Assembly (NCBI GenBank): GCA_016791475.1
Contig: JAEUWI010000044.1
Span: 1 to 64,000 of the forward strand
Reading direction: 5' to 3'
Length of the DNA stretch: 64,000 nucleotides
Source: Candidatus Hydrogenedentota bacterium
GTDB taxonomy: Bacteria; Hydrogenedentota; Hydrogenedentia; Hydrogenedentales; JAEUWI01
Of this stretch, positions 15,263 to 23,526 are shown piece by piece. The notes beneath the pieces are model-generated. The model searched no databases. It worked only from the letters and a program-made list of their open reading frames with translations, and was not told the DNA's origin. The position numbers were made by a program, and so were the translations under genes. Position 1 is the first letter of the stretch; every line of letters begins with the position of its first letter.

Positions 15263-16789
15263 CTAGAGGGCCCGTATGCTGACGGGCGTGCCAACTTCGA
15301 CGAAGGTGAACAGTTCTTCCACGTCCGCCGGTCGCATGCGGATGCACCCCCGGCTCATGTTTGCGCCGATGGAGGCGAGATCGTCCGTGGCGTGAATGCC
15401 GAGGGGCGTGGGGCCGGAAGCGTCGCCGAGGCCTATCCATCGCGAGCCGAGTTCATTGCCCGGCGCGCCGGCCGGTATGGGATTGCCCCGGTTGTACCAC
15501 TCGGGGTCTTCAATCTTGTTTACGATCTCAAATTCCCCTTCCGGGGTTTTGCCCGGCGCGCCGAGGCCGATGGGATAGACCGCCCGTATGGCGTTGTTGT
15601 CCAGCACGCTCAAGATGTGCCGCGTGGTGTCGATTTCGATGCGCATGCGCGCGGCCGATGGATCGGCTCCCCCCTCTTCCGCGGTCTTTTCGGGTGGTTG
15701 AAAGGCGAAGGCATTGACGAGGGGCGCTTGGGCCTCGGGACTATCGGGGGAGGCGCTCAAGGCGGCCAGAAACTCTTGCCGCAGCGCCCGCCACGATTCG
15801 GGAATGGCTTGCGCCTCTTCCCAGGGCCGTTTCAGGATGTTGAGGGCCTCATCCGTGTCGCCTTCGCCCGCGAGGGCCTGGGCCTCGCCCAGTTCCGCGA
15901 TGAATCGCTCCAGCGGTGTTCCCTCGGGGCGGCTCTGGGCCGTGTTGAAGGCTTGTGCGGCGGCGGGGAATCGCCCTTGAATGAGAAAGAGGCTCCCCCG
16001 GTTCAAATAGTAGGATGGGCCCGATTCCAATATATGTTCGATGCGCGCATTGATTCTGGCGGAGGGATCGGCGCCCGGGGAGTCGCCGGAGGCTTTCGCC
16101 GTTGGTACCGCCGCCGGCACGGAGATGGAGGCTGGGGTCGGCCGCGGGGTTTGGATACTTGTTGTTCCTGGCGACTGTTCGTAGAAGCCGAGTCGCCAGA
16201 GCGCCAGCATGGTCAACGTGGAAACGGTCGCGCCGAAGCACAGCATCAACAGGAGCAGCCAGAGCCATCGGTAGGAGCGCCTTCGGGTCGTGTCCGGGTC
16301 GGGCAGTCCGTCTTGTGCCTCGGCCGCGCCCTTGCGGCGGGCGGCGTCACTGATTTCGACGCGGACGGCGGGCTCCATGGCGGCGAGCCGCCGCTGAATC
16401 GAGGCGGCCAGCTCGGCGGATTCGTCGCGGGTGGCGGGCCGGTAGCCCGCGCCGGTCATATCGGTTGCGGGAAAGGACTGGAGGAAGCGAACGCCCATGG
16501 CATAGTCTCCCCGGCCCTGTAGCGGGCGCGTCCATACGACTTCGCCGCGCACCATGATCACGTCGCCGGGTTCGGCGGCGCCGTCGGGATGGAGCTCGAG
16601 CTCCAGGTGGCGACCGGCGAGGTCGGGCTGGGAGGTGTGAACGAGGAGGCCGCTGGCGCTGATATCCACAGCCATCCCCTGGCGCAGCAATCCCTCGCCG
16701 CGCACCCCGGCAAAGACCACGCGTCTGCTGATGGGCTCCCGACGCGCCGTTCGGCGTTCCTGTCCTTTGCCGGAGAGTTCTACCGACAT
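15263..16789 (-). CDS. PilZ domain fused through a membrane helix to an L,D-transpeptidase
   Basis: A 508-residue fusion. Residues 10-108 form a PilZ domain with an RxxxR segment (R12-R17) and DISASG (42-47), the two motifs that bind cyclic di-GMP. One membrane helix follows at about 173-198. Residues 240-355 look TPR-like. Residues 380-508 form a YkuD L,D-transpeptidase with His466 and the catalytic SRGC motif (Cys482). Such enzymes make 3-3 peptidoglycan crosslinks or attach proteins to the wall. Topology puts PilZ in the cytoplasm and the enzyme outside. I infer that cyclic di-GMP controls wall crosslinking. AAGGA precedes the ATG. It is divergent from the MshEN genes. Confidence 0.88.
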   Translation of the reverse strand: MSVELSGKGQERRTARREPISRRVVFAGVRGEGLLRQGMAVDISASGLLVHTSQPDLAGRHLELELHPDGAAEPGDVIMVRGEVVWTRPLQGRGDYAMGVRFLQSFPATDMTGAGYRPATRDESAELAASIQRRLAAMEPAVRVEISDAARRKGAAEAQDGLPDPDTTRRRSYRWLWLLLLMLCFGATVSTLTMLALWRLGFYEQSPGTTSIQTPRPTPASISVPAAVPTAKASGDSPGADPSARINARIEHILESGPSYYLNRGSLFLIQGRFPAAAQAFNTAQSRPEGTPLERFIAELGEAQALAGEGDTDEALNILKRPWEEAQAIPESWRALRQEFLAALSASPDSPEAQAPLVNAFAFQPPEKTAEEGGADPSAARMRIEIDTTRHILSVLDNNAIRAVYPIGLGAPGKTPEGEFEIVNKIEDPEWYNRGNPIPAGAPGNELGSRWIGLGDASGPTPLGIHATDDLASIGANMSRGCIRMRPADVEELFTFVEVGTPVSIRAL

Positions 16790-16935
16790 TGTGTTTCCTT
16801 GCAGTGTGATGGAGCCGAGATTGCGCTACCGGTGGGAAGTATATCATGAAATGCGGCGCACCCTTGAAGGCAAGGCGGAGCCGCTCCTATAATGGGTTCT
16901 GATCGGCAACCCGAGTATCAAGAACGAACAGCACA

Positions 16936-18036
16936 ATGCGCAACAGCACCTTCAAAGCGCCCACGGCGCTGAGCGCGGCCGTCGCCGCCTGGAACAACAA
17001 GGCGCGCGGGACTTCGGCTCCGGTGCTGCGCCACATCTTTGCGACCATCCGCAATCTCCAGCGTCTTCGATCGGGCATACGGCACTTTGGCGCCGTGGAC
17101 GAGGCGAACTTGAAGGTTGAGGGGGCCGGGCCGGTCGACGCGCTGCGGGTGTTGTGCGCGCGGCTGGACGACTTTGAGCAGTCTCTGGCGGACCTGAGCC
17201 AGCAGGCCCATGGCGTGACCCAGCAGGGGGAGTCCCTTGTTCAGGACTTCCTGGCGCTTTCGCTTCACGGCGCGGGGGCGGGCGATGGTTCGGCCGGAGA
17301 ATTTCAGGTCCCTGTGGCGAATTGGGACGAGGGCGGCGCGGAGCGTTTGCTGGAGGCGGATGTGCGCGCGCTGGATCACCTTATCGAGATGCAGCGGGCG
17401 GAGATCGACGCCTTGAACCGGCAACTGTCCGATGCGGAGCACTGGCTGACGCCGCGTGAAGCATCCGCGCCGGAAGAGCCGCCCCGATTCAGCGGCCAGA
17501 TCGAGCTCCAGAGTGTGCGGGAGTTTGTTCAGAACTCGCCGATTGCCTCGATACCGATCAACGCTTCGTATTACGAGCGGATACTTGAGGCCGCGAGCAA
17601 CCCCGAGGGACACAAGGTCCCGATGGGCCGGATTCTGACGGGCGCCGGCGTGGTGACGGAGCGGCAACTCCAGAGCGCTCTGGAATACCAGCGCGAGGGA
17701 CGTCGCCAGGCCCTGGGCGGGCTGCTGGTCGATCTGGGCTATACCACGGAGGACGCGATTGCGCAGGCGCTGGCCGCGCAGTTGGCCCTGCCCTATGTGG
17801 TGCTGGCGAACGAAGCGGTGGACTCGGCCGCCGTTTCCGCGGTACCCGCGCATCTGGCCCGGCGTCACACCGCCTTTCCCCTGCGCTTCCATGGCCACGC
17901 GCTGTGCGTCGCCATGGCCAATCCCCTGGATCTTATCGCGCTGGAGGACCTTCGGATCGCCTCGGACAAGCACATCCGGCCCGTTGTGGCCGCGCGGGGC
18001 GCGATCACGGGTCTGATCGAGCGCTACTGCGTTTAG
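16936..18036 (+). CDS. MshEN-domain protein without an ATPase domain
   Basis: A 366-residue soluble protein. Residues 1-190 are helical with a likely coiled coil (100-155). Residues 205-366 form an MshEN domain (GspE/PilB N-terminal), with MGRILTGAGVVTERQLQSAL and LGGLLVDLGY repeats and the LALPYVVL and MANPLDLIALEDL segments. In Vibrio MshE this domain binds cyclic di-GMP and controls the attached ATPase. Here no ATPase follows, so it is probably a free sensor or adaptor. Its upstream neighbour on the other strand is the PilZ fusion; a paralogue follows 164 bases downstream. Its ribosome binding site is weak. Confidence 0.82.
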   Translation: MRNSTFKAPTALSAAVAAWNNKARGTSAPVLRHIFATIRNLQRLRSGIRHFGAVDEANLKVEGAGPVDALRVLCARLDDFEQSLADLSQQAHGVTQQGESLVQDFLALSLHGAGAGDGSAGEFQVPVANWDEGGAERLLEADVRALDHLIEMQRAEIDALNRQLSDAEHWLTPREASAPEEPPRFSGQIELQSVREFVQNSPIASIPINASYYERILEAASNPEGHKVPMGRILTGAGVVTERQLQSALEYQREGRRQALGGLLVDLGYTTEDAIAQALAAQLALPYVVLANEAVDSAAVSAVPAHLARRHTAFPLRFHGHALCVAMANPLDLIALEDLRIASDKHIRPVVAARGAITGLIERYCV

Positions 18037-18199
18037 GGGGTGGTCGCATTTCCGCCACCGTGCGTTTCGAATCGCGCGCGCTTCGATGTCGGGGCCTTTC
18101 ACAATTTTCGCGGCGGCCTTGACGCTGTACACCAGCGTTTCTATAATCTATAGAGGGTGGCTGGCGTTTGCCACAGTACGTTGCAGGAAAGGATGAGCC

Positions 18200-19123
18200 G
18201 TGTCGAGTACCAGCGAAGATGTTTTCTCGCGGCTGAGTCTGGTCATCGAGGACTGGAACGCGCAGATCGTCCGTTCCCACGAGGAACTTTCCCAGCAGGT
18301 GGGTGTGGCCCGAGGGCATCTGGAGCGGCTGCATGGAACCGGGGACCCGGGGCCCGCCACCGAACTGGAAGAGGCGCTGGCGCTGGCGCGTGAAGAGCTT
18401 GCGGAGCGGGCCGCCGCGAAGGCGTGCCTGGAACGGGAGTTGCAGGAGGCGACTGCCGAGATCGAAGCCCTGGCCGCGGCGCTGGAAGCGGCGCGGGCTG
18501 CGGAGAATGCCGCGACGGACAGCAGCGCGGATGTGGAATCGCTGCGCTCCAGTCTCGAATTGCTCCAACTCGAACATGCCCAGGCCCAGGATCAGATCCG
18601 CACGCTGAAGCAGGCGCTGAACTCGGCCGCATCCGGGCCCTCCGCCCCGCCCCGCCCCACGGGAATCGAAGCGTTTGACGCCAACGGGCACAAGAAGCGC
18701 ATGGGTGAAATTCTTGTGGAGCTGGGCCTCCTCACCGAGGTGCAGTTGAAGTCGGTGCTGAAGGAGCAGAATGCCGATCCGCAGCGCAGGCTCGGCCAGC
18801 TCGTGGTTGACCATGGTTTCACGGGCGAGGATATTGTGGCCAAGATTGTGGCGGCCCAGTTGCGTCTCCCCTACCAGGAAATCGTGGATACCGATGTGGA
18901 GCCGAGGGCCGTCGCGGCGGTCAGCCCCCACGTGGTGCGCCTCCATCGTTCCCTTCCCCTGCGTCTGGAAGATGGTGTTCTCACGGTGGCCATGATCAAT
19001 CCGCTCGATCTCATCGCGATTGAGGATTTGGAGCTTGCGAGCCGTTACCGGGTCAGTCCGGTGGTTTCGACGCCTTCCAATATCGACAGTCTGATCGCCC
19101 TCTTCTACCCGGCGCTGGATTAA
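18200..19123 (+). CDS. Second coiled-coil plus MshEN-domain protein
   Basis: A 307-residue paralogue of the preceding protein. Residues 45-155 form a long alanine/glutamate-rich coiled coil, and residues 165-307 an MshEN domain (MGEILVELGLLTEVQLKSVL, RLGQLVVDHGF, LRLPYQEI, INPLDLIAIEDL). It again lacks the PilB/GspE ATPase. The start is GTG 18200 with AAGGA upstream. The tandem arrangement suggests that both act on the same cyclic di-GMP-dependent process, perhaps through oligomerising coiled coils. Its stop overlaps that of the convergent glycosyltransferase gene by four bases. Confidence 0.82.
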   Translation: MSSTSEDVFSRLSLVIEDWNAQIVRSHEELSQQVGVARGHLERLHGTGDPGPATELEEALALAREELAERAAAKACLERELQEATAEIEALAAALEAARAAENAATDSSADVESLRSSLELLQLEHAQAQDQIRTLKQALNSAASGPSAPPRPTGIEAFDANGHKKRMGEILVELGLLTEVQLKSVLKEQNADPQRRLGQLVVDHGFTGEDIVAKIVAAQLRLPYQEIVDTDVEPRAVAAVSPHVVRLHRSLPLRLEDGVLTVAMINPLDLIAIEDLELASRYRVSPVVSTPSNIDSLIALFYPALD

Positions 19124-20436
19124 CAGGCGTCGAGGTTTGCCTGGGCATCGTGGAGGGCGGGCGCCAGTTTCAGCGCGCGAATGAAGGCTTCCCGCGCGCG
19201 ATCCGGCGCCCCGAGCCGGTGAAGCACCACGCCCACGTTATTGTGGGCGAGCGGATCTTCTGAGTCGGCCTCCAGGGCGCCCACGAAGTATCGCAGGGCC
19301 TCTTCCAACTGCCCGGCGGCGAAGTGCGCCTCGCCCTGACGACGCAATTCCAAGGCTCGGATTCGCCGCGCCACTTCCTCCAGCGCGGGCAGGGCGCTCG
19401 CCAGTTCACTCAGGCATGTCAGGGCTTCGTCTCCCCTGCCTTGCGCGTCGAGTGCGCGGGCCAGGTAGAGCGTGGCGAGGGGCGCGGGGGGCGCTTCGGA
19501 GCGCGCCGCTTCGAGCCGGGCGTAGGCCTCTTCCCACAGGCCGCGCCGCACGGCGATGGCCCCGAGGGCGGTCTGCACGTGGGGCAGGGCGCAGCCACCG
19601 CCCGCGAGCGTGCAAAGCAGTTCGTGGGCCTCGTCCAGATCACCCCGATTGAGACAGATATTGGCCAGGGTCGTTGCGGCGGCGACGTGCAGGGGGTTGT
19701 CCGCCAGGATCCGGCGGCATGCGGATTCGGCGACGTCGGCCTCGCCGCAGGCGAGGGCCTGTTCGGCGAGATCGTGGAGGCATTTGGCGTCGCCGGGATT
19801 TGTTCTTACCTTGTCCCGAGCCAGGGCGTAGTAGAAGCGGGCCTTTTCCGGGCGGCGTTCCGGGGGAGCGTCGTAGCCGTAGTGGTGGATAACGATGTTT
19901 GAGCGCCAGATGTGTCCGCCGCGCTCCAGCACGCTCGCGGTGATGTTCTCATGGACCGCTTCACGGTATTCGATGCCCCGGTGATTGCGGAAGAGGCGCA
20001 GGAGGCCGACGGGCAGATAGCCGGCGTAGCCCCTCGCCAGGGGTGCGCCGGGCGGCACCGCCACCCAGCGCCAGGCGCGGGGATCGTTGCAATAGTTGGC
20101 GAGGATGACCTCCACGGCATCGGCGTCGGAGTTGGTATCAACGATTTCCCGCAGTGCGGGCGCATCCAGGGGGTCGAGCACTTCATCGGCGTCCATGTGG
20201 AGCAGCCAATCGCCGGAGGCGCGGGCGATGGAGGCGTTGCGCGCCTTCGCAAAATCATTCTCCCAGGGGATGACATGCACCTGGGCGCCGAAGCTGCGCG
20301 CGACGTCCACCGTGTTGTCGGTAGAGCCCGTATCGCAGACCACAATCTCGTCGGCGATTGCGGCGACGCTTTCGAGGCATTGGGCGAGGACGGCCGATTC
20401 GTTTTTCACAATCAGGATGACACTGAGCGAGGGCAT
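19120..20436 (-). CDS. Family 2 glycosyltransferase with C-terminal TPR repeats
   Basis: A 438-residue cytoplasmic protein. Residues 1-220 form a GT2 (GT-A fold) domain with LSVILIVKNE, VVCDTGSTDNT and the metal-binding LHMDADEVLDP (DxD-type). Residues 230-438 hold about five TPR units. This SunS-like architecture is common in bacterial protein and glycan glycosyltransferases; donor and acceptor cannot be told from sequence. AGGAG precedes the ATG. The DtxR gene ends 30 bases upstream on the same strand, so they may be cotranscribed. Confidence 0.88.
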   Translation of the reverse strand: MPSLSVILIVKNESAVLAQCLESVAAIADEIVVCDTGSTDNTVDVARSFGAQVHVIPWENDFAKARNASIARASGDWLLHMDADEVLDPLDAPALREIVDTNSDADAVEVILANYCNDPRAWRWVAVPPGAPLARGYAGYLPVGLLRLFRNHRGIEYREAVHENITASVLERGGHIWRSNIVIHHYGYDAPPERRPEKARFYYALARDKVRTNPGDAKCLHDLAEQALACGEADVAESACRRILADNPLHVAAATTLANICLNRGDLDEAHELLCTLAGGGCALPHVQTALGAIAVRRGLWEEAYARLEAARSEAPPAPLATLYLARALDAQGRGDEALTCLSELASALPALEEVARRIRALELRRQGEAHFAAGQLEEALRYFVGALEADSEDPLAHNNVGVVLHRLGAPDRAREAFIRALKLAPALHDAQANLDAC

Positions 20437-20466
20437 CGAATACTCCTGGCGGGAAACGGGGCGCCT

Positions 20467-21162
20467 TCAAAGGGCCGGGGGGCAGTCCGTCACGGGCGCG
20501 ACGAAGACCTGGCTGGCCACCCGCTGCCCCAGGGCATGGATCTGGGCCTCGCCGTTGAGCATGACGCGGACGTAGATGGGCCCATCGAAGGGGGCCTTTT
20601 CCGCCAGGGTTATCCGTGCCTTGGGAATGATGCCGAGACTGGCCACGTAGCGCAGCACCTCGGAATCGTCGTCGCAGACGCGACGCACCACGCATTCCTG
20701 ACCCTCGGGCATCTGTACCAGGTTCATCAGCGCGCCGCCTTCGGGCATGAGGCCGGACTTGGAGGGGATGGGGTCGCCGTGGGGGTCGAACTGGGGATGG
20801 CCGAGGACCTCGGCCATGCGATCGGCCAGGGTTTCGGACACCACGTGCTCCAGGCGCTCGGCTTCCCGATCAACTTCGTCCCAGCTCATGCCGAGCGCTT
20901 CCTGGAGGAAGAGTTCCACCAGTCGGTGGTGGCGGATGACTTCGAGAGCGATTTTCTCGCCGTGGGCGGTCAACTGTACGCCATGATGGCGCTTGTAGAG
21001 CACGAGTTTGGGTTTCATTTCCGCCAGCTTCTTGAGCATCTGGGTGACGGATGCCGGTGCGACGCCGAGTCGTGCGGCGATGGCCGATGTGCTGACGGGC
21101 TTATCGCCGTCGGCAATGGTATAGATGGCTTTGAGGTAGTCCTCAACGGCCTCAGAGAGCAT
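20467..21162 (-). CDS. DtxR/MntR-family metal-dependent repressor
   Basis: A 231-residue regulator that uses bound Fe(II) or Mn(II) to bind DNA. Residues 1-65 form the winged helix (LSEAVEDYLKAIY, TSAIAARLGVAPASVTQMLKKL). Residues 70-145 form the dimerisation and metal domain, with HHRLVELFL, GMSWDEVDREAERLEH and HPQFDPHGDPIP. Residues 150-231 form an SH3-like (FeoA) domain. The start at 21162 has AAGGA 5 bases upstream; the frame to 21240 adds a tail unlike the family. It is the only metal-responsive repressor seen in the window. Its targets are unknown, and it is unlinked to the metal-type operon at 44-52 kb. Confidence 0.92.
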   Translation of the reverse strand: MLSEAVEDYLKAIYTIADGDKPVSTSAIAARLGVAPASVTQMLKKLAEMKPKLVLYKRHHGVQLTAHGEKIALEVIRHHRLVELFLQEALGMSWDEVDREAERLEHVVSETLADRMAEVLGHPQFDPHGDPIPSKSGLMPEGGALMNLVQMPEGQECVVRRVCDDDSEVLRYVASLGIIPKARITLAEKAPFDGPIYVRVMLNGEAQIHALGQRVASQVFVAPVTDCPPAL

Positions 21163-21296
21163 GGCATCCTTTCGCGCGGGCCGCAAAGTCCGGACTCGAT
21201 TCAGGCGGGGGCTGGCGGAAGGCCGGGCCCCTTTAGGCAACGGCTAAAACTACACGAATTGTCCGGGAAGTTCAAGTAGAAATCTGGGGAAGAAAC

Positions 21297-21324
21297 AAAA
21301 AAAAACACGCTCAGGGAGCGTGTT
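21297..21324 (-). terminator. Intrinsic terminator after the FlgM-like gene
   Basis: AACACGCTC (21304-21312) pairs perfectly with GAGCGTGTT (21316-21324) around a 3-base loop and is followed on the minus strand by nine T residues. It ends the small FlgM-like gene. Confidence 0.9.
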
Positions 21325-21360
21325 GGAATGGTATGGATTCAGCACGTGACGCGGGGAGGC

Positions 21361-21678
21361 TCAGCCGAGATATTTGAGAATCTTGTCCGCCATTTGGCCG
21401 ACGACTTCGGGATCCTTGTAGGAGCCTTGCTCGATACGGGCGCGGGCAGCTTCCACACGATCGGCGCGCACATCGGCTTCGGTGCGCGTGGCCTGCACCA
21501 GCCGGGCGACTTCCGCCGCGACCTGGGCTTCCGAACTGATGGATACGTTATCTTCCGAAGAGTTGCTGGCCGTTGTACTGTTGAGGGTTCGGGTCTCAGA
21601 TTCCCGTTCGCTTCGTACTTTGGCCGGCCCACCAGACTTCGGCTCTGGTATGCCTCCAAGTCCTTGTATACCAACCAT
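21361..21678 (-). CDS. flgM: FlgM-like anti-sigma-28 factor
   Basis: A 105-residue polar protein. The N-terminal 40 residues look disordered. The C-terminus has DNVSISSEAQ, a long helix, RVEAARARIEQGSYKDPEVV and a final helix, the pattern of FlgM, which holds the flagellar sigma factor FliA inactive until it is exported through the hook-basal body. AAGGAG lies before the ATG, and a strong terminator follows, so it is a single-gene unit. No flagellar gene adjoins it. The family call rests on a short weak motif, so it is less certain than the others. Confidence 0.7.
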   Translation of the reverse strand: MVGIQGLGGIPEPKSGGPAKVRSERESETRTLNSTTASNSSEDNVSISSEAQVAAEVARLVQATRTEADVRADRVEAARARIEQGSYKDPEVVGQMADKILKYLG

Positions 21679-21780
21679 TTGTCAATCTCCTTAAGCGTCA
21701 CATGCTTTGTGCTTATCTAAATCCTTGCTTCTCTTATCGGCAATATTAACCCAGACTTTAGCGGGAAAGCGAAAATAGTC

Positions 21781-21843
21781 TGAAGGATGAAGGATGAAGG
21801 ATGAAGGGTGAAGGGTGAAGGGTGAAGGGTGAAGGGTGAAGGG
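21781..21843. repeat. Nine 7-nt tandem units
   Basis: Three copies of TGAAGGA then six of TGAAGGG, head to tail, between the FlgM-like gene and the alcohol dehydrogenase gene. A second array of a different 7-nt unit starts 7 bases later. The grouping of variants suggests growth by slippage. Confidence 0.9.
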
Positions 21844-21849
21844 TGGCGG

Positions 21850-21877
21850 TCAATTGTCAATTGTCAACTGTCAACTG
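21850..21877. repeat. Four 7-nt tandem units of a second type
   Basis: Two copies of TCAATTG and two of TCAACTG directly after the TGAAGGR array and 6 bases before the stop codon of the alcohol dehydrogenase gene. Confidence 0.85.
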
Positions 21878-21882
21878 TCCAC

Positions 21883-23034
21883 TCACGTCACCTGGCCGGA
21901 CCAGGCGGCCTCGAACAAGCCCTCTACGTCGGCGGCGGTGAACTCCCCGATCTGGTTCTTGAAGCGATAGGGGGCCTTGATGATGCGTTCGGCGAATCGG
22001 GCGTTGGCCTCTTGGGGGACGCCGTGGTCCCGGGCGGCGGATGGAAATTCGATCTCGGCGTAGAAATCGTAGAGGGCTGCGACGATGGCCCGTGCGGCGG
22101 AGTCGGATTTGGGCGGGCCCGGGTAGCCCAGGGTACCGGCGATGGACGCGACGGTTGCGGGCAGGAGGACGGCGTTCCAGGCGAATACCGGGGGCAGGAG
22201 GAGGGCGTTGGCCGCGCCGTGGGCGATGCCGTAGTCGAGGGTGTAGTGATAGCCCATGCCGTGGACAAGGGTGGTACCGCTTTGGGCGATGACCACGCCG
22301 CTGAGCATGGCGGCATAGAGCAGCAGTCCCCTTGCCTCCTCATCGTGGGGGGCGGTGAGGACCCAGGGGAGGGTGGCCCGAATGAGGCGGCAGGCTTCGA
22401 GGGCGAGTAAATCGCCCAAGGGGGTAGCCCGTTTTGAGACCATGCCCTCCATGGCCTGGCTGAGGGCGTCGAGGGCGGTGGCCACGGTGATATCGCGCGG
22501 CAGGGCCAGGGTGAGCCTGGAATCGAGGATGGCGGCGCGGGGATAGAGGGTGGGGTGGCGCAGGGTCTTTTTCTCGCGGAGCGCGGTATCCACCAGGACG
22601 GCGTAGGGCGTCACTTCGCTCCCGGTTCCGGCGGTGGTTGGTATGGCGAGGATTGGCAAGGCAGGGTTGCAGGCGCTGGAATCGTCGAGGTAGTCGGCGC
22701 AGTCTCCGTCGTTCGTCGCGAGGAGCGCGATGGCTTTTGCCGCATCGAGGGCGCTGCCGCCGCCGAGACCTATGATGCAATCAACCCCGGCCTGGCGACA
22801 GGCGCGGGCGTGTGCCTCACAGTGGCTTGTTTCGGGGTTTTCGGGGATACCATCGAGCACGAGCGCGCCGGGGAAAAACTCCATCACGCGATCCAGCGCG
22901 CCACTTGCGCGGGCGGAACGACGACCGCAAATGAGGGCGGGCCGCCGTCCCAGTTGGCGATATCGGGTTAGCTCGGCGAGGGCGCCGGGCCCGAAATGGA
23001 TCTCTACGGGTAGTTGGAAGGCGAAGTTCTTCAT
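21883..23034 (-). CDS. Iron-containing (group III) alcohol dehydrogenase family protein
   Basis: A 383-residue cytoplasmic dehydrogenase with the GLGGGSALDAAK nucleotide loop and AGTGSEVT. Metal ligands of the family are one Asp and three His. Here Asp189, His263 and His272 are seen, but the first His (in DALTHA) is Gln193 (DALSQA). Substrates of the family include lactaldehyde, butanol, glycerol and hydroxyacids; I cannot choose. The start at 23034 matches the family N-terminus, but its ribosome binding site is poor. The longer frame overlaps the upstream PilZ gene, which lies 40 bases away and is probably cotranscribed. Confidence 0.88.
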   Translation of the reverse strand: MKNFAFQLPVEIHFGPGALAELTRYRQLGRRPALICGRRSARASGALDRVMEFFPGALVLDGIPENPETSHCEAHARACRQAGVDCIIGLGGGSALDAAKAIALLATNDGDCADYLDDSSACNPALPILAIPTTAGTGSEVTPYAVLVDTALREKKTLRHPTLYPRAAILDSRLTLALPRDITVATALDALSQAMEGMVSKRATPLGDLLALEACRLIRATLPWVLTAPHDEEARGLLLYAAMLSGVVIAQSGTTLVHGMGYHYTLDYGIAHGAANALLLPPVFAWNAVLLPATVASIAGTLGYPGPPKSDSAARAIVAALYDFYAEIEFPSAARDHGVPQEANARFAERIIKAPYRFKNQIGEFTAADVEGLFEAAWSGQVT

Positions 23035-23074
23035 CGGCTCGGAATCCGCGGCGAGTGTTTTGCTCCGGGAGATA

Positions 23075-23446
23075 TCATGCGTCGCGGAGCAGGTGACCGC
23101 CCTGCATTTCTTCCCAGACGATATCCGGCTCCCGGGCATTGAAGGTAATGATGTTCCTCAGGTGCTCCACGCTCTCGATATCCACTTCGGTGAAGTGGAC
23201 CCCGAGTCCCCCCTCTTCCCGTCGCACCACGGTGGCCCGCGCCTTGACTGGAATATCATCGATGCCCCCATGGAGGAGGATAGTGACTTCGACGGGCGTT
23301 CCGAGTTCCATGGCGGGTTCACAGATGATAAAGGCGCCCTGAACGGCGATATCCCGCAAGGTGCCCGCCAGGAAAATTCCATCGTCACGGGTGAGGCTCA
23401 CGTCGAATATAGCCGTTACCCGGCTGAAGCGTCGCTTGTTGTCCAT
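23075..23446 (-). CDS. Stand-alone PilZ-domain protein
   Basis: A 123-residue protein formed by one PilZ beta-barrel: KRRFSRV (RxxxR) at residues 4-10, DIAVQGAFI in place of the usual DxSxxG, VVRREEGGLGVHF and a C-terminal helix. PilZ proteins bind cyclic di-GMP and pass the signal to partners. The Ser-to-Ala change in the second motif may weaken binding. Three other proteins with cyclic-di-GMP-type domains lie within 8 kb (15263-19123). Confidence 0.82.
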   Translation of the reverse strand: MDNKRRFSRVTAIFDVSLTRDDGIFLAGTLRDIAVQGAFIICEPAMELGTPVEVTILLHGGIDDIPVKARATVVRREEGGLGVHFTEVDIESVEHLRNIITFNAREPDIVWEEMQGGHLLRDA

Positions 23447-23526
23447 CGCTCGATTCCCTCCTGGTAGGTCACTCTATCCTACGCCAAAACGATATCCGGC
23501 GCAACGCGCGGGCTCCATCGGCCCTC

